From Panorpa germanica (lineage: Eukaryota; Arthropoda; Insecta; Mecoptera; Panorpidae), in the NCBI GenBank assembly GCA_963678705.1, contig OY783206.1, forward strand, positions 19,789,807 to 19,853,806: a stretch of DNA of 64,000 bases, written 5' to 3'. Positions 24,065 through 34,700 of the stretch are shown here, in pieces. The translations under genes and the position numbers were made by a program. The first letter of the stretch is position 1. Every line of letters starts with the position of its first letter. Below the pieces are notes generated by a model. It did no database searches, was not told the origin of the DNA, and was given only the letters and a program-made list of their open reading frames with translations.

Positions 24065-24171
24065 TGTAATGATTCTAGTAGTATGTCTGAAATCTAGTAG
24101 TATTAGATTTCATTATTATGATACAAAAACAAAATATCACTAGTCAAATTATATCTGATTAAAGCTTGTAG
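24065..24171 (+). repeat. 5' LTR of self-priming element, left piece
   Basis: Begins TGTAATGATTCTAGTAG and contains at 24147-24163 the 17 nt complementary to the primer site at 31748-31764. In Tf1 this would be the transcript 5' end; by analogy transcription starts near 24147. Interrupted at GTAG by the errantivirus; the remainder of this LTR is 31716-31746. Confidence 0.88.
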
Positions 24172-24408
24172 TGTTACCACGCGTGCCAGCTCTAAAGGCC
24201 ACCCAATATATCCCCTTATCTAATCTAAACATCCTGGGATAGAATTACAATTAAGTTAGTATATAAGTAACCATGTAATCTCGGACCACCAGTCTTACTC
24301 CAACCTCTGAATTGCCAGAAGGTCTTGTAATAAATATATTAATAAAATAATTGTTTAAAGTTAATTAAATTGTTTTTTTTATTAACTTCAGTAAATCAAA
24401 AGTTAATT
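24172..24408 (+). repeat. Errantivirus 5' LTR
   Basis: 237 bp starting TGTTACCACGCG and ending AAAAGTTAATT. TATATAAG at 24260-24267 is a likely TATA box and CCAGTCTTAC near 24289 an initiator; AATAAA at 24329 would serve for polyadenylation in the 3' copy. Confidence 0.92.
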
Positions 24409-24418
24409 GGCGCAGTCG
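24408..24418 (+). promoter_or_regulatory. Errantivirus primer-binding site (tRNA-Ser type)
   Basis: TGGCGCAGTCG, complementary to the 3' end of a serine tRNA whose acceptor begins GCAGTCG, as in 17.6 and 297. It overlaps the last LTR base by one. Confidence 0.85.
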
Positions 24419-24616
24419 GTAGGATATTAAGAAATTACAAATCGCTGTAAATTTTTCCATTTTAATGGATTAACTTAATAATTCGAAAACCTACACAATA
24501 ATACAGTTAAACTTAATAAATAGTTAAAGTGAAAATAAATAAATAAGTGAGTGAGTGAAATAATAAAAAAGGAACACGGGAGCACAAGACATACAACTAG
24601 ACGACCTGGAATCATC

Positions 24617-24648
24617 ATGCTTCTAGAACTGGCTGTAATGATCTCAAT
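24617..24648 (+). CDS. env: Predicted env leader exon
   Basis: A short open frame with an ATG at 24617 in the untranslated leader upstream of gag, running 10 codons plus 2 nt to a consensus donor CAAT|GTGAGT (GT at 24649-24650). The hydrophobic leucine/valine/isoleucine content suits the start of a secretion signal. Its phase matches the acceptor at 29779/29780 exactly. Subgenomic spliced env mRNA is known for errantiviruses; the pairing here is inference. Confidence 0.65.
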
Positions 24649-24747
24649 GTGAGTACCATTTTCAAGTATCCCTTCTTTTATTATTCCCTCTGATAATTAA
24701 ATAATACATAAATATAAGAATATTGAAGAAAAAATATATACATTATA

Positions 24748-25851
24748 ATGGCGTATAACACATTTATATCGTACATTAAAGAATTCAACGGAGACAATTC
24801 ACTATCAACGTTCTTACAAAGTTTTGATAACATGATTAAGAAATTTGCTTTACCGGATATTCCTGCAAACGCTGCAGACAACGCGTTACTATTACTTGCA
24901 ATAAAAAGTAAAATTGTTGGAAAAGCAAACGCATTAATAGAGTATAGAAACACCCATACTTGGGATGACTTAAGAGCTATACTAATATCGAACTACAATG
25001 AAAACAAATCGGAAACGACATTAACAAGAGAACTGATGTTACTCCGGCAAAGAGGAGATACTGCAATGATCTTTTACGACAAATGCAACAAAATCAGAAA
25101 TGATTTATATAATGTAGCACAAATTGAAGGATTAGACTCCCTAGTGAAGATTCATAAACTAAAATTATATGATAACTTAACACTAGAAGCCTTTTTGACT
25201 GGTCTTAATGAACCATTAGGATCACAACTCAGAGTTCAGAATATTACAAAAATGGAGGAGATTCTAAAAATAATCATGAGAGAAGACACTCTAAAAACAA
25301 ATAGAATTCAACAACTGAAACTGATGGGTGATATACCTAAACAATTTTACCCTCAGAGACCTCCACCCCAAAGACCACAATATAGATCATCATACCACCC
25401 TCAAAATAATTATAATCCACCACAACAAACATCTCAAAGTAAATCATGGTATCCCAACCAAAATAATTATAACCCATCTCAACAAAATAGACCACCCTAC
25501 TCAAACCAAAGAGCTGAACCATCAACCTCTTATCAACCTTTTAAAAAGCCTCAATCTCAACAAACGAAGCAAACGAATGTTTGGAACAAAAAACCCCAAA
25601 TGCCCATTCGAAAACATTGGACTCCTATGGATACAACTTCCACGGTCAGACCAACCAACAACTGGAAGCCAACTTTTAGTACACCAGGCTTAAACTATGT
25701 AGCCGAAGAATTAAATAACATAGAAGGAGAGTTCGAAGAAGAGCAAGAATATGAAAGAGTTGAAGAAAATGAAGAATATTATGCATATGAAAACCAAGAG
25801 GAAAATACTCAGGATTTTCTCGAACACCTGGGACCCACAGAGAACATATAG
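24748..25851 (+). CDS. gag: Errantivirus Gag
   Basis: 367 residues. The N-terminal two thirds is a helical capsid-like domain (about residues 1-195) typical of Gypsy-group Gag. It is followed by a Pro/Gln/Asn-rich region (about 200-310) with repeated NNYNP motifs and an acidic Glu/Tyr-rich tail. There is no CCHC zinc knuckle, as in many errantiviruses. The frame ends TAG at 25849 and overlaps pol by about 60 nt in the -1 frame. Confidence 0.92.
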   Translation: MAYNTFISYIKEFNGDNSLSTFLQSFDNMIKKFALPDIPANAADNALLLLAIKSKIVGKANALIEYRNTHTWDDLRAILISNYNENKSETTLTRELMLLRQRGDTAMIFYDKCNKIRNDLYNVAQIEGLDSLVKIHKLKLYDNLTLEAFLTGLNEPLGSQLRVQNITKMEEILKIIMREDTLKTNRIQQLKLMGDIPKQFYPQRPPPQRPQYRSSYHPQNNYNPPQQTSQSKSWYPNQNNYNPSQQNRPPYSNQRAEPSTSYQPFKKPQSQQTKQTNVWNKKPQMPIRKHWTPMDTTSTVRPTNNWKPTFSTPGLNYVAEELNNIEGEFEEEQEYERVEENEEYYAYENQEENTQDFLEHLGPTENI

Positions 25852-28800
25852 TACTAAATAACATTCAACATGACTCTCTGCCTTACATAATAGATCCAGT
25901 ACTAAATATAAAACTCTTATTAGATACAGGCAGCAACAGAACAATTATAAATCCAAAACTAGCATACACCACCATACCAGAAATGATAGAAAATGAAATT
26001 TTCACCATCAAAACTGCACATGGAACTACGAAACACAACCAAGTAGCTCATGTACAAACATTTCCAGTATTTAATTCGGAAAATAAATGTAAAATGTATT
26101 TATTTAGATTTAACAAAAAATATGACGGCCTTATAGGCTCTGATCTATTAAATACAGAAAAAGCAAAAATCGATTTTGAAAACAAACAATTGATTACAGA
26201 AAAAGCTATTATACCTATTTATTTCCAAGATGCTTGCGACACACAAATACATGAGATACAAATAAGAAATGAACATATGAATCGTGAAGAGAAACATCAA
26301 TTATGTGAACTCTTAAAAAACTACCCTGACCTCTTTAGAGAAAACCATGAAAAACTCAGCTTCACGAATCATATCAAACACAAGATTACCACCACCAACG
26401 AAGACCCTATTTATAGTAAGAACTATAGATATCCTTACGTCCATAAGAACGAAATTAATAGTCAAATTGAAAAACTATTAAATGACGAAATAATTAAACC
26501 ATCTAATTCACCCTGGTCTTCACCCGTCTGGATCGTACCTAAGAAAGACGATGCCAGTGGAAAGAAAAAATTTAGAATGGTGATCGATTATAGAAACCTG
26601 AATAATAAAACAGTGGATGATAGATACCCTATCCCGAACATCTCTGAAATCTTAGACAAGTTAGGTAGAAGTCAATACTTCACTACCCTTGACTTAGACT
26701 CAGGATTCCACCAGATCGAAGTAGATGAACAAGACATAAAGAAAACAGCATTCAACGTCGAGAACGGTCACTATGAGTTTACTAGAATGCCGTTTGGACT
26801 CAAAAGCGCACCAGCCACTTTTCAAAGGGTCATGGACGATGTACTAAGAGATCTAGTACCAAACACATGTCTTGTATATCTCGACGATATACTTATATAT
26901 TCCACCTCCTTACAAGAACACATGGAGAAACTAAGAAATGTACTTGATAGGCTCAGAAAAGCGAATCTTAAGATTCAAATAGATAAATCCGAATTCCTCA
27001 AGAAAGAAACGGAATTTCTGGGACACGTCGTTACACCAGAAGGCGTTAAACCAAACCCTAACAAGGTACATGCAATCAAAACATTTCCTATACCAAAAAC
27101 AGTGACAGAAATAAAATCATTTTTAGGACTCGTTGGTTACTATCGCAAATTTATACAAGACTTCGCGAAATTAACCAAACCTATGACAAAATATTTGAAG
27201 AAAGGTACAACAATCACACACACGGAAGAATTTGTCAAATCTTTTGAACTAATGAAAAACATCTTGAGCAATGCACCCCTGTTACAATACCCTGATTTCA
27301 GCAAAGAATTCAAACTTACAACTGATGCATCCAACTATGCAATAGGCGGTATATTATCGCAAGGTAATACCGGCTCTGATAAACCAATAGCGTACGCATC
27401 CAGAACTCTAAACGAATCAGAACAGAATTACTCAGCTATAGAAAAAGAACTATTAGCTTTAGTATGGGCAACTAAATATTTCAGACCATATCTATATGGA
27501 AGAAAATTTACCCTGATCACAGACCATAAACCTTTGGTGTGGCTTGATTCGCTCAAAGAACCAAACATGAAACTAATCAGATGGAAAATCAAATTGTCTG
27601 ATTATGACTACAAAATAGAGTATAAGAAAGGATTAGAAAACACCAACGCAGATGCATTAAGCCGTATCAAATTAAATGCATTAGACAACGATAATGTGAG
27701 CATTATTAATAATCCTGACTTTGATACTAGATGGGAAGAACTCATCGCAGAAATAGATGATGTACTTAAGGAAAATACCAACACCCCTACACCCACAACT
27801 CTACGTACAGAAACCCCTATAACAACTGTGAATAATAATGAACCAACGGATATACTAAATACACCAGTACCAACACCGATCCCCAATGACCCTATAGAAA
27901 TCAATAAGGAATCAGAAATAATCGAAATAAGCGATACAGATACCATACACTCGCAAGAAGATTCTAACACCGGAATACCCATAACAACTGATCCTTTGGA
28001 AACCAAGAAAAACCAAATAATTATTACTCAAACTCTCGGAAAAACAACAAGCAAAATACGAAAAATAGACAACAAGCAACAAATACATCTTGAAATACAT
28101 CAAGACCATATTCATCAAGAACTATTTATCCTCACGTTAGAAAAACTTGACCCAGATATAACATACTACCTTTTCTGTGACAATGAAATATACGAAATTT
28201 ATAATAAATTGAAAATTGAAACATTTATTCGTTATAAGATAATAAGATGCTTAAACCGAGTTGATATTATAACTGAATTAGAAGACCAACTCTATATTAT
28301 ACTACAAATACACGAAGGGAAGACCCACCATAGAGGCATTGACACCACACGAAAAATGATTCAAGAACGATACACCTGGAGCGGTATGAAAAAGCAAGTA
28401 GAGAATTATATTAACAATTGTCTCACTTGTAAACAACAAAAATACAATCGACATCCGATACAAGGACCACTCAAAATCACGGAAACACCGGAAAAACCAT
28501 TCGAAAAAATATACATTGATACTTTCGAAGTAGACGGACAGAAATTTCTAACTATAATAGATTCATTTTCCAAATACGCACAGGCATATGACATCATAGC
28601 TAGAACAGCAATAGAAGTAACAGAAAAACTATTGACCTATTTCACCCATCATGGCATACCCAAACAAATAACCATGGATGGCGGTGCAGAATTTAATAAT
28701 AACATCATTAAAGAATTACTAAATCTACACAAAATAGAAATGCATATAACTACACCCTATCGTCACGAAAGTAACGCCCCTGTAGAAAGACTACATTCTA

Positions 28801-29747
28801 CTTTACTTGAAATGTACAGAATCGTGAAAACAGAACACGATCTTCCCCCAAGACTACTTATGAAGTACACCCTTATAGGATACAATGAGACACCTCATTC
28901 CACCACCCAGTACAAACCTCGGGAACTAATAAACGGACATCTATGTACTAAATCACCTTTACTATTAAACCAAGATATGACACTTATGGATCTTTACATG
29001 CAGAACCATCGAGACCGAACTACGAAAATATATGAACAAGTTAAAAACCAAATACAACAGAAGAAAGAACAAACTATAAATCGTATAAATAAAGACATTC
29101 CTAAACCAAAAGTGAAACCTACTGATATAGTGTATTTAAATAAGAAAATTAAAAACCAAACCAAAAGTAAACCAAAAAACACAGGACCATATGAAGTCTT
29201 AGAAGTATCAGATAAGAATATAGCTACGATTAAACACCTTAAAACACACGTCACTAGAACTAATCATTTAGACAACCTAATGACAACCCCACTCAAAGTA
29301 AAATCAGTACTTCAGATAGAAAACGGAAAACTTCCTTCGAACGAAAAAACCGATTTCATTCTACACCTAGTACATGATCGTTACACGTTAAAAGACAACG
29401 AGCCCTCACACTACCAAGGATTCGCCAAACTAATAGCTTTGGACACACCATATTATGAATTTATACTAAATAAAGAAAAACGTATAAAAAACCTGAAAAA
29501 AGGTCTCTACACCATAACCGAAAGAAAAACATTCGGCAAAACTATTAATATAGTATGTAATAAAGAAAATTGTTTAGAGAAACTAAAATCATTCCTAACT
29601 CTCTTTGAAAAAGAACCAATGGTATACACCATCAGAATGCCAGCCATAGGGCAAGGACTTTTCAAACGAACCAAAGATGAAATTGAAACCGTATTTTCAA
29701 ACCACGGTACATCAAAACATACATATATAATGCATAAAATAGAGTGA
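25791..29747 (+). CDS. pol: Errantivirus Pol (PR-RT-RNaseH-IN), by -1 frameshift
   Basis: The frame is open from 25791, before the first ATG at 25983, and only that upstream part holds the protease motif LLDTGS (25917-25934), so translation must come from gag by -1 shifting in 25791-25851. Counting from 25983: RT with YLDD at about 299, RNase H with TTDAS at about 446, integrase HHCC zinc finger about 776-816, and DDE residues near 846, 899 and 935. A Thr/Pro-rich spacer lies between RNase H and IN. The C-terminus continues about 150 residues past the integrase. No stop or frameshift damage seen. Confidence 0.92.
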   Translation, partial: KPRGKYSGFSRTPGTHREHIVLNNIQHDSLPYIIDPVLNIKLLLDTGSNRTIINPKLAYTTIPEMIENEIFTIKTAHGTTKHNQVAHVQTFPVFNSENKCKMYLFRFNKKYDGLIGSDLLNTEKAKIDFENKQLITEKAIIPIYFQDACDTQIHEIQIRNEHMNREEKHQLCELLKNYPDLFRENHEKLSFTNHIKHKITTTNEDPIYSKNYRYPYVHKNEINSQIEKLLNDEIIKPSNSPWSSPVWIVPKKDDASGKKKFRMVIDYRNLNNKTVDDRYPIPNISEILDKLGRSQYFTTLDLDSGFHQIEVDEQDIKKTAFNVENGHYEFTRMPFGLKSAPATFQRVMDDVLRDLVPNTCLVYLDDILIYSTSLQEHMEKLRNVLDRLRKANLKIQIDKSEFLKKETEFLGHVVTPEGVKPNPNKVHAIKTFPIPKTVTEIKSFLGLVGYYRKFIQDFAKLTKPMTKYLKKGTTITHTEEFVKSFELMKNILSNAPLLQYPDFSKEFKLTTDASNYAIGGILSQGNTGSDKPIAYASRTLNESEQNYSAIEKELLALVWATKYFRPYLYGRKFTLITDHKPLVWLDSLKEPNMKLIRWKIKLSDYDYKIEYKKGLENTNADALSRIKLNALDNDNVSIINNPDFDTRWEELIAEIDDVLKENTNTPTPTTLRTETPITTVNNNEPTDILNTPVPTPIPNDPIEINKESEIIEISDTDTIHSQEDSNTGIPITTDPLETKKNQIIITQTLGKTTSKIRKIDNKQQIHLEIHQDHIHQELFILTLEKLDPDITYYLFCDNEIYEIYNKLKIETFIRYKIIRCLNRVDIITELEDQLYIILQIHEGKTHHRGIDTTRKMIQERYTWSGMKKQVENYINNCLTCKQQKYNRHPIQGPLKITETPEKPFEKIYIDTFEVDGQKFLTIIDSFSKYAQAYDIIARTAIEVTEKLLTYFTHHGIPKQITMDGGAEFNNNIIKELLNLHKIEMHITTPYRHESNAPVERLHSTLLEMYRIVKTEHDLPPRLLMKYTLIGYNETPHSTTQYKPRELINGHLCTKSPLLLNQDMTLMDLYMQNHRDRTTKIYEQVKNQIQQKKEQTINRINKDIPKPKVKPTDIVYLNKKIKNQTKSKPKNTGPYEVLEVSDKNIATIKHLKTHVTRTNHLDNLMTTPLKVKSVLQIENGKLPSNEKTDFILHLVHDRYTLKDNEPSHYQGFAKLIALDTPYYEFILNKEKRIKNLKKGLYTITERKTFGKTINIVCNKENCLEKLKSFLTLFEKEPMVYTIRMPAIGQGLFKRTKDEIETVFSNHGTSKHTYIMHKIE

Positions 29748-29779
29748 TAAAATAAAAAACAACAAAATCCTTGTTACAG

Positions 29780-31457
29780 GATCACCACTATCACGACTAC
29801 TACTACCAACGAATGCAAACTCCACAAAATCACAGACAATCCAGGACTCTACCCCATACAAAGAGGTACAGCCCAAAACATCAGAGAACACTGGACAATA
29901 ATTAAGAAAATTGATATGGAACCGTTAATAAAATATCATCAAAACGCTCATAACCTTAAGATATCAATGCAAGAACAAATAAAATATATAGAAAAACATT
30001 TACATGGCCATTCTACCGATATCCTAGATATCCTAGACTCGGAAATAAACAAGAAAATTCGACAAATATTACCTACAAGACGAAATAAACGAAGTATCGA
30101 CGCTATAGGTACTTTTTGGAAATACATAGGAGGAAATTTAGACCAAGAAGACGGGAAAAGAATAAACCTTGCACTCCAGACCTTAGAAGGAAACCAGCTA
30201 CAAATAAATAAAACTATTAATAAACAAATAAAATTAGCCAACACCATAACAGACGAGTTTAAACAAGCGCTAGAAACTCTCAACAAAAATCAAGAAAAAT
30301 CAAACGAACGGATTAAAACCCTAACAACTGCAATCAACCAAGCACAAGCAGTAAACATGAGACACATACTCATCACGGAATCAATCGGACTCATCGCCCA
30401 GTCCATGCAATTACTAATGCATCTACTGGAAAGAATTGAAAAAGATATTACCTTCGCTAGACTTAGAACAATTAGCGTATCCATCCTAGAACCCGGACAC
30501 CTACTAGGAGAACTTAAAGAAATAGAGAATTACCTCAATTCGACTGAACACATTAAACTACCCTTCAAAATAACGCTAGAAAACGTTCATACTTATGAAG
30601 AAATCAGTCAAGTGACAGCATATACACAACATGTGACTATTGTATTTGTAATAAAAATACCCCTTACCAACCCTAAAATATTCACATATTACGAAAACTA
30701 TCCATTACCAATACCATACTATAATCAATTCCAAATATTAATTCCTAAATCCAAATACCTACTTGTTAATGACTACTCACATATTGAATCAAATTCACCA
30801 TGCACTAAAATAAATAATAATCAATATTTATGCGAAATCAGAGAAACAATGAATACAGAACACACCTGCGAGACAGAACTCCTGAGAGGACAACCCCCAA
30901 CACAATGTCAACCCTTGACAATAGAACTAAAAGGACTGAAAATTCAGAACATCGACCCTAACACCTGGATCATCATTTCAAATGAAAAAATTAACAGCAC
31001 TCTACAATGCGAAGACACAAAGATGATGAACCTACAAGGAACCTATATATTAAACCTTGCAGATCAATGTAAACTTTATGTTTCAGGTAGAATAATTCAA
31101 CATATTAAGATTAAAGAAACTGTGGAAACCTGGAATCTGATGCCTTTACCTAGTGTACCCGAAATACAAAACAAACCCATCGACGCATCATTTACCATGG
31201 AACACTTAGATCTACACAACATCGAGAAACTACAACATACTCTAGCTCTACTACCAAGAGATCTCAAGATTAATGAACTACCCCATAATATACATATTAT
31301 ACACCCTATAATAACCCCATTTTTTATGACTATAATAATAACCATAATTATATACATAACATATAGATATTGTAAGAAAAATAAAAATAAAGAAATCAAT
31401 ATAATTGAACCATTAGACACAGAGAATCATACACCTTTTGCTACTTTTACAGCATAA
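29780..31457 (+). CDS. env: Errantivirus Env (baculovirus F-like fusion protein), main exon
   Basis: The open frame extends upstream of the ATG at 29916 to the acceptor TTGTTACAG|G (exon from 29780), and this upstream part is protein-like, so the ATG is not the true start. Counting from 29916, a furin-type RNKR site at residues 56-59 is followed by a fusion-peptide-like hydrophobic Gly/Ile segment, coiled-coil rich regions, paired cysteines, and one membrane segment near 463-484 with a short basic cytoplasmic tail. Acts as a membrane fusion glycoprotein in infectious insect retroviruses. No damage visible. Needs a spliced leader for a signal peptide. Confidence 0.88.
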
Positions 31458-31469
31458 AGTTGTATCTTC

Positions 31470-31478
31470 GGTGGGAGA
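31470..31478 (+). promoter_or_regulatory. Errantivirus polypurine tract (weak)
   Basis: GGTGGGAGA immediately before the 3' LTR, the expected place for plus-strand priming. It contains one pyrimidine. Confidence 0.6.
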
Positions 31479-31715
31479 TGTTACCACGCGTGCCAGCTCT
31501 AAAGGCCACCCAACATATCCCCTTATCTAATCTAAACATCCTGGGATAGAATTACAATTAAGTTAGTATATAAGTAACCATGTAATCTCGGACCACCAGT
31601 CTTACTCCAACCTCTGAATTGCCAGAAGGTCTTGTAATAAATATATTAATAAAATAATTGTTTAAAGTTAATTAAATTGTTTTTTTTATTAACTTCAGTA
31701 AATCAAAAGTTAATT
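31479..31715 (+). repeat. Errantivirus 3' LTR
   Basis: 237 bp, identical to the 5' LTR except CAACATATCC in place of CAATATATCC. Followed directly by the target duplication GTAG and the rest of the host element's LTR. Confidence 0.93.
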
Positions 31716-31746
31716 GTAGAAGTGAATCTTGAGTATTATTATTACA
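31716..31746 (+). repeat. 5' LTR of self-priming element, right piece
   Basis: GTAGAAGTGAATCTTGAGTA through ATTATTACA, identical to the end of the 3' LTR (35561-35591), proving the LTR was split by the errantivirus. Confidence 0.9.
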
Positions 31747-31747
31747 T

Positions 31748-31764
31748 TTTAATCAGATATAATT
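31748..31764 (+). promoter_or_regulatory. Self-complementary primer-binding site
   Basis: TTTAATCAGATATAATT, one base after the LTR end, is the perfect 17-nt reverse complement of LTR positions 24147-24163 (and of 35540-35556 with its copy). It lacks the TGG start of any tRNA-primed site. Matches the arrangement in Tf1, where the 5' end of the transcript folds back as primer. Confidence 0.85.
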
Positions 31765-31768
31765 CCAA

Positions 31769-34700
31769 ATGTCGAATCCTCTAAAACCGGAAAAATTTCA
31801 AACAGATCCAAATTCAAATACTGCAACAAGAGAATGGATATATTGGTTGAAAACTTTCGAAAATTATCTGGAAACCATAGAAAATCCTGATTCATTGAAA
31901 CTCCTGGTAAATCATATTTCTTTTAGTATATACGAATATATAGCTGACTGCAAAACGTATGAAAATGCCATTAACGCCCTTCGACTAATTTATGAAAAAC
32001 CAATAAATGAAATTTACGCTCGACACTTACTAGCCACGAGACGGCAACAACCGAATGAAACACTGGATACATATTTAAGAAGCCTCAGACAACTAGCAAA
32101 TGATTGTAATTTTAAAGCTGTAACTTTGGAGACCAATAGGGATGAGTTTATAAGAGACAGTTTTATAAATGGTGTAATTTCTACAACTATTAGACAACGA
32201 TTGTTAGAAAATATTACCCTAACGCTACAAGTTGCCTATGATCAGGCACGAGCTATGGAAGATGCTCAACTCCATTCTCAGTCTTACGATACTTCTGTAC
32301 ACAGTACGAATGCTGTTTTACAGGAAAACATTATCATCAAGAAACAGATGCCAGAAAATGATGTTATAGTAGCTGCCGCATCTCAAAAATGTTATTTTTG
32401 TGGGAATATTAAGCACAACAGAAACGTTTGTCCTGCTAAAGAATCCATATGTAGAAAATGTGGAAAGGTAGGGCATTATGCAAAAGTATGTCGATCCTCC
32501 TCTACGTTATCTAAAGGAGAAACTACTTCTCCTAAACGATTATCAGCAATAACATCTGTTGCTACATGTAAACAGTTATCTTCTGCTATAACTACAATTA
32601 AGATGGATGGTATACTCACTGACGCTTTAATAGATACTGGAAGCTCTGAAAGCTTTATCAATGCGGATTTAGCAAATCAGAGGAAACTAAAAGTTATCCC
32701 TTGTACTGGAAATGTCTACATGGCTTCTACATCATTACAGTCAAGTATATTTGGATACTGTAATGTAGAAATAGAAATGTTAGGGAATATATATAAAGGA
32801 ATCAAGCTATCGGTAATGAAAGAATTATGTACCGATATTATATTAGGAAATGATTTCCTCAAGCAACATAACTCAGTGTGCATAAAATTTGGAGGGATCA
32901 AATCTGATCTAAATATTTGTGGATTAACTTCCATCAAGATATCTTCCCCATCATTATTCGCTAATTTGACTCCTGATTGTCGGCCAATAGCTATAAAATC
33001 AAGACGCTATAGTGAAGCTGATAAGAAATTTATCAAGGCTGAAATAGAAAAATTGCTCAAGAAAGGAATTATAGAAACTAGTGATTCTCCATGGCGAGCA
33101 CAAGTTTTAGTCACATCTAATGAACATCACAAGAAACGCATGGTAATTGATTATTCTAGAACAATTAATCGATTCACTCTTTTGGACGCCTACCCACTAC
33201 CCAAAATAGACGAAATTGTTGGTAAGGTTGCTAAGTATAATATATTCAGTACTCTTGATTTGAAAAGCGCCTACCATCAAGTTTTAATAAAGAAAGAAGA
33301 AAGAAAGTATACGGCATTCGAGGCTTGCAATAATCTATACCAATTTCGTCGCATACCTTTTGGAGTAAATAATGGTGTAGCCAGTTTTCAAAGAACTATT
33401 GATAAGATAATACAAGCAGAAAATCTTAAAGATACTTACGCTTACATTGACGATGTAACTGTTTGTGGACATACTCAGGAAGAACATGATAAAAATTTAC
33501 AGAAATTTCTTAATGCAGCAAAGAAATTTGGCATAACATTAAATGCAGAGAAATGTACTTACTCCGTAACTACAATCAATCTATTAGGATATACTATAAC
33601 AAATAAAACGATTAAACCGGATTCTGATCGACTTAAACCCTTAGAAAATTTACAACCTCCTTTAGATATAGCATCTTTACGTAGGATTATTGGATTATTT
33701 GCATATTACTCTAAGTGGATACCTAATTTTTCAAAGAAAATTCAGCCACTAGTACAAAATAAATCCTTCCCAATGACTCCTGACCTAATAGAAGCTTTCG
33801 AAAATTTGAAAAATGATGTTAGGAACTCTTTAGTGATGGCTATAGAAGATAACGTTCCCTTTGTTGTAGAAAATGACGCTTCTGATAAAGCTATCGCTGC
33901 TACACTAAACCAGTCTGGAAGACCAATTGCTTTCTTTTCAAGAACATTGTCAGCAAGTGAGAGAAGACATTCAGCAATTGAAAAAGAAGCATATGCTATC
34001 GTTGAATCATTAAGGAAATGGAGACATTATCTTATAGGAAATCGATTTCAATTAGTTACTGACCAAAAGTCAGTATCATTTATGTTTAATAATAAAAGGG
34101 CTGGTAAAATTAAAAATGACAAAATAATGAGATGGCGACTTGAGTTATCATGTTACAACTACGAAATAATTTACCGTCCAGGAAAAGATAATCTAGCAGC
34201 TGATACTTTTTCCAGAATATGTGGCTTTACCTCAGGATATCAAAATTTCTCAAGGTACTGTGGTACTACTACACCAAACGATACACTAATCAATCTACAT
34301 AAATATCTATGTCATCCTGGAGTTACAAGGATGGCGCATTACATACGATGCCGAAATCTACCTTACTCTGTAGAGGAAATTAAAAAAATGACAGCTTCAT
34401 GTAAAGTATGTGCAGAACTGAAACCCAGATTTCATAAAAATGATTCAGGGAAACTTATTAAAGCTACTTCCCCTTTCGAACGACTAAGCATAGACTTTAA
34501 AGGGCCAATACCATCAGCTACAAGAAACAAATACATGCTAACAATTATAGACGAATATTCTAGATTTCCCTTTGCTTTTCCATGTTCTGATATGACGTCA
34601 TCTACTGTGAAGAAATGCCTTCAAAATGTATTTGATATCTTTGGCATGCCTTCCTTTATACATTCAGATAAAGGATCTTCATTCATGTCACAGGATTTAA

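Larger units (their letters stand above)
24172..31715 (+). mobile_element. Errantivirus (insect endogenous retrovirus), structurally intact
   Basis: 7544-bp Gypsy-group provirus with gag, pol and env frames all open, 237-bp LTRs, a tRNA-Ser type primer site and a 4-bp target duplication read as GTAG (24168-24171 and 31716-31719); the same bases also allow TGTA with boundaries moved by one. The layout and primer type resemble the 17.6/297/TED branch. LTRs differ at one position (TAT versus CAT), so the insertion is recent. It lies in the same direction as its host element and opposite to NOS. Confidence 0.93.

Noticed and set aside
24408-24418. Possible tRNA gene fragment
   Set aside because: Only the acceptor complement is present; it is a retroelement primer-binding site.
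25328-25693. Open frame of 121 codons inside gag
   Set aside because: Out-of-frame shadow of the Pro/Gln/Asn-rich part of Gag.
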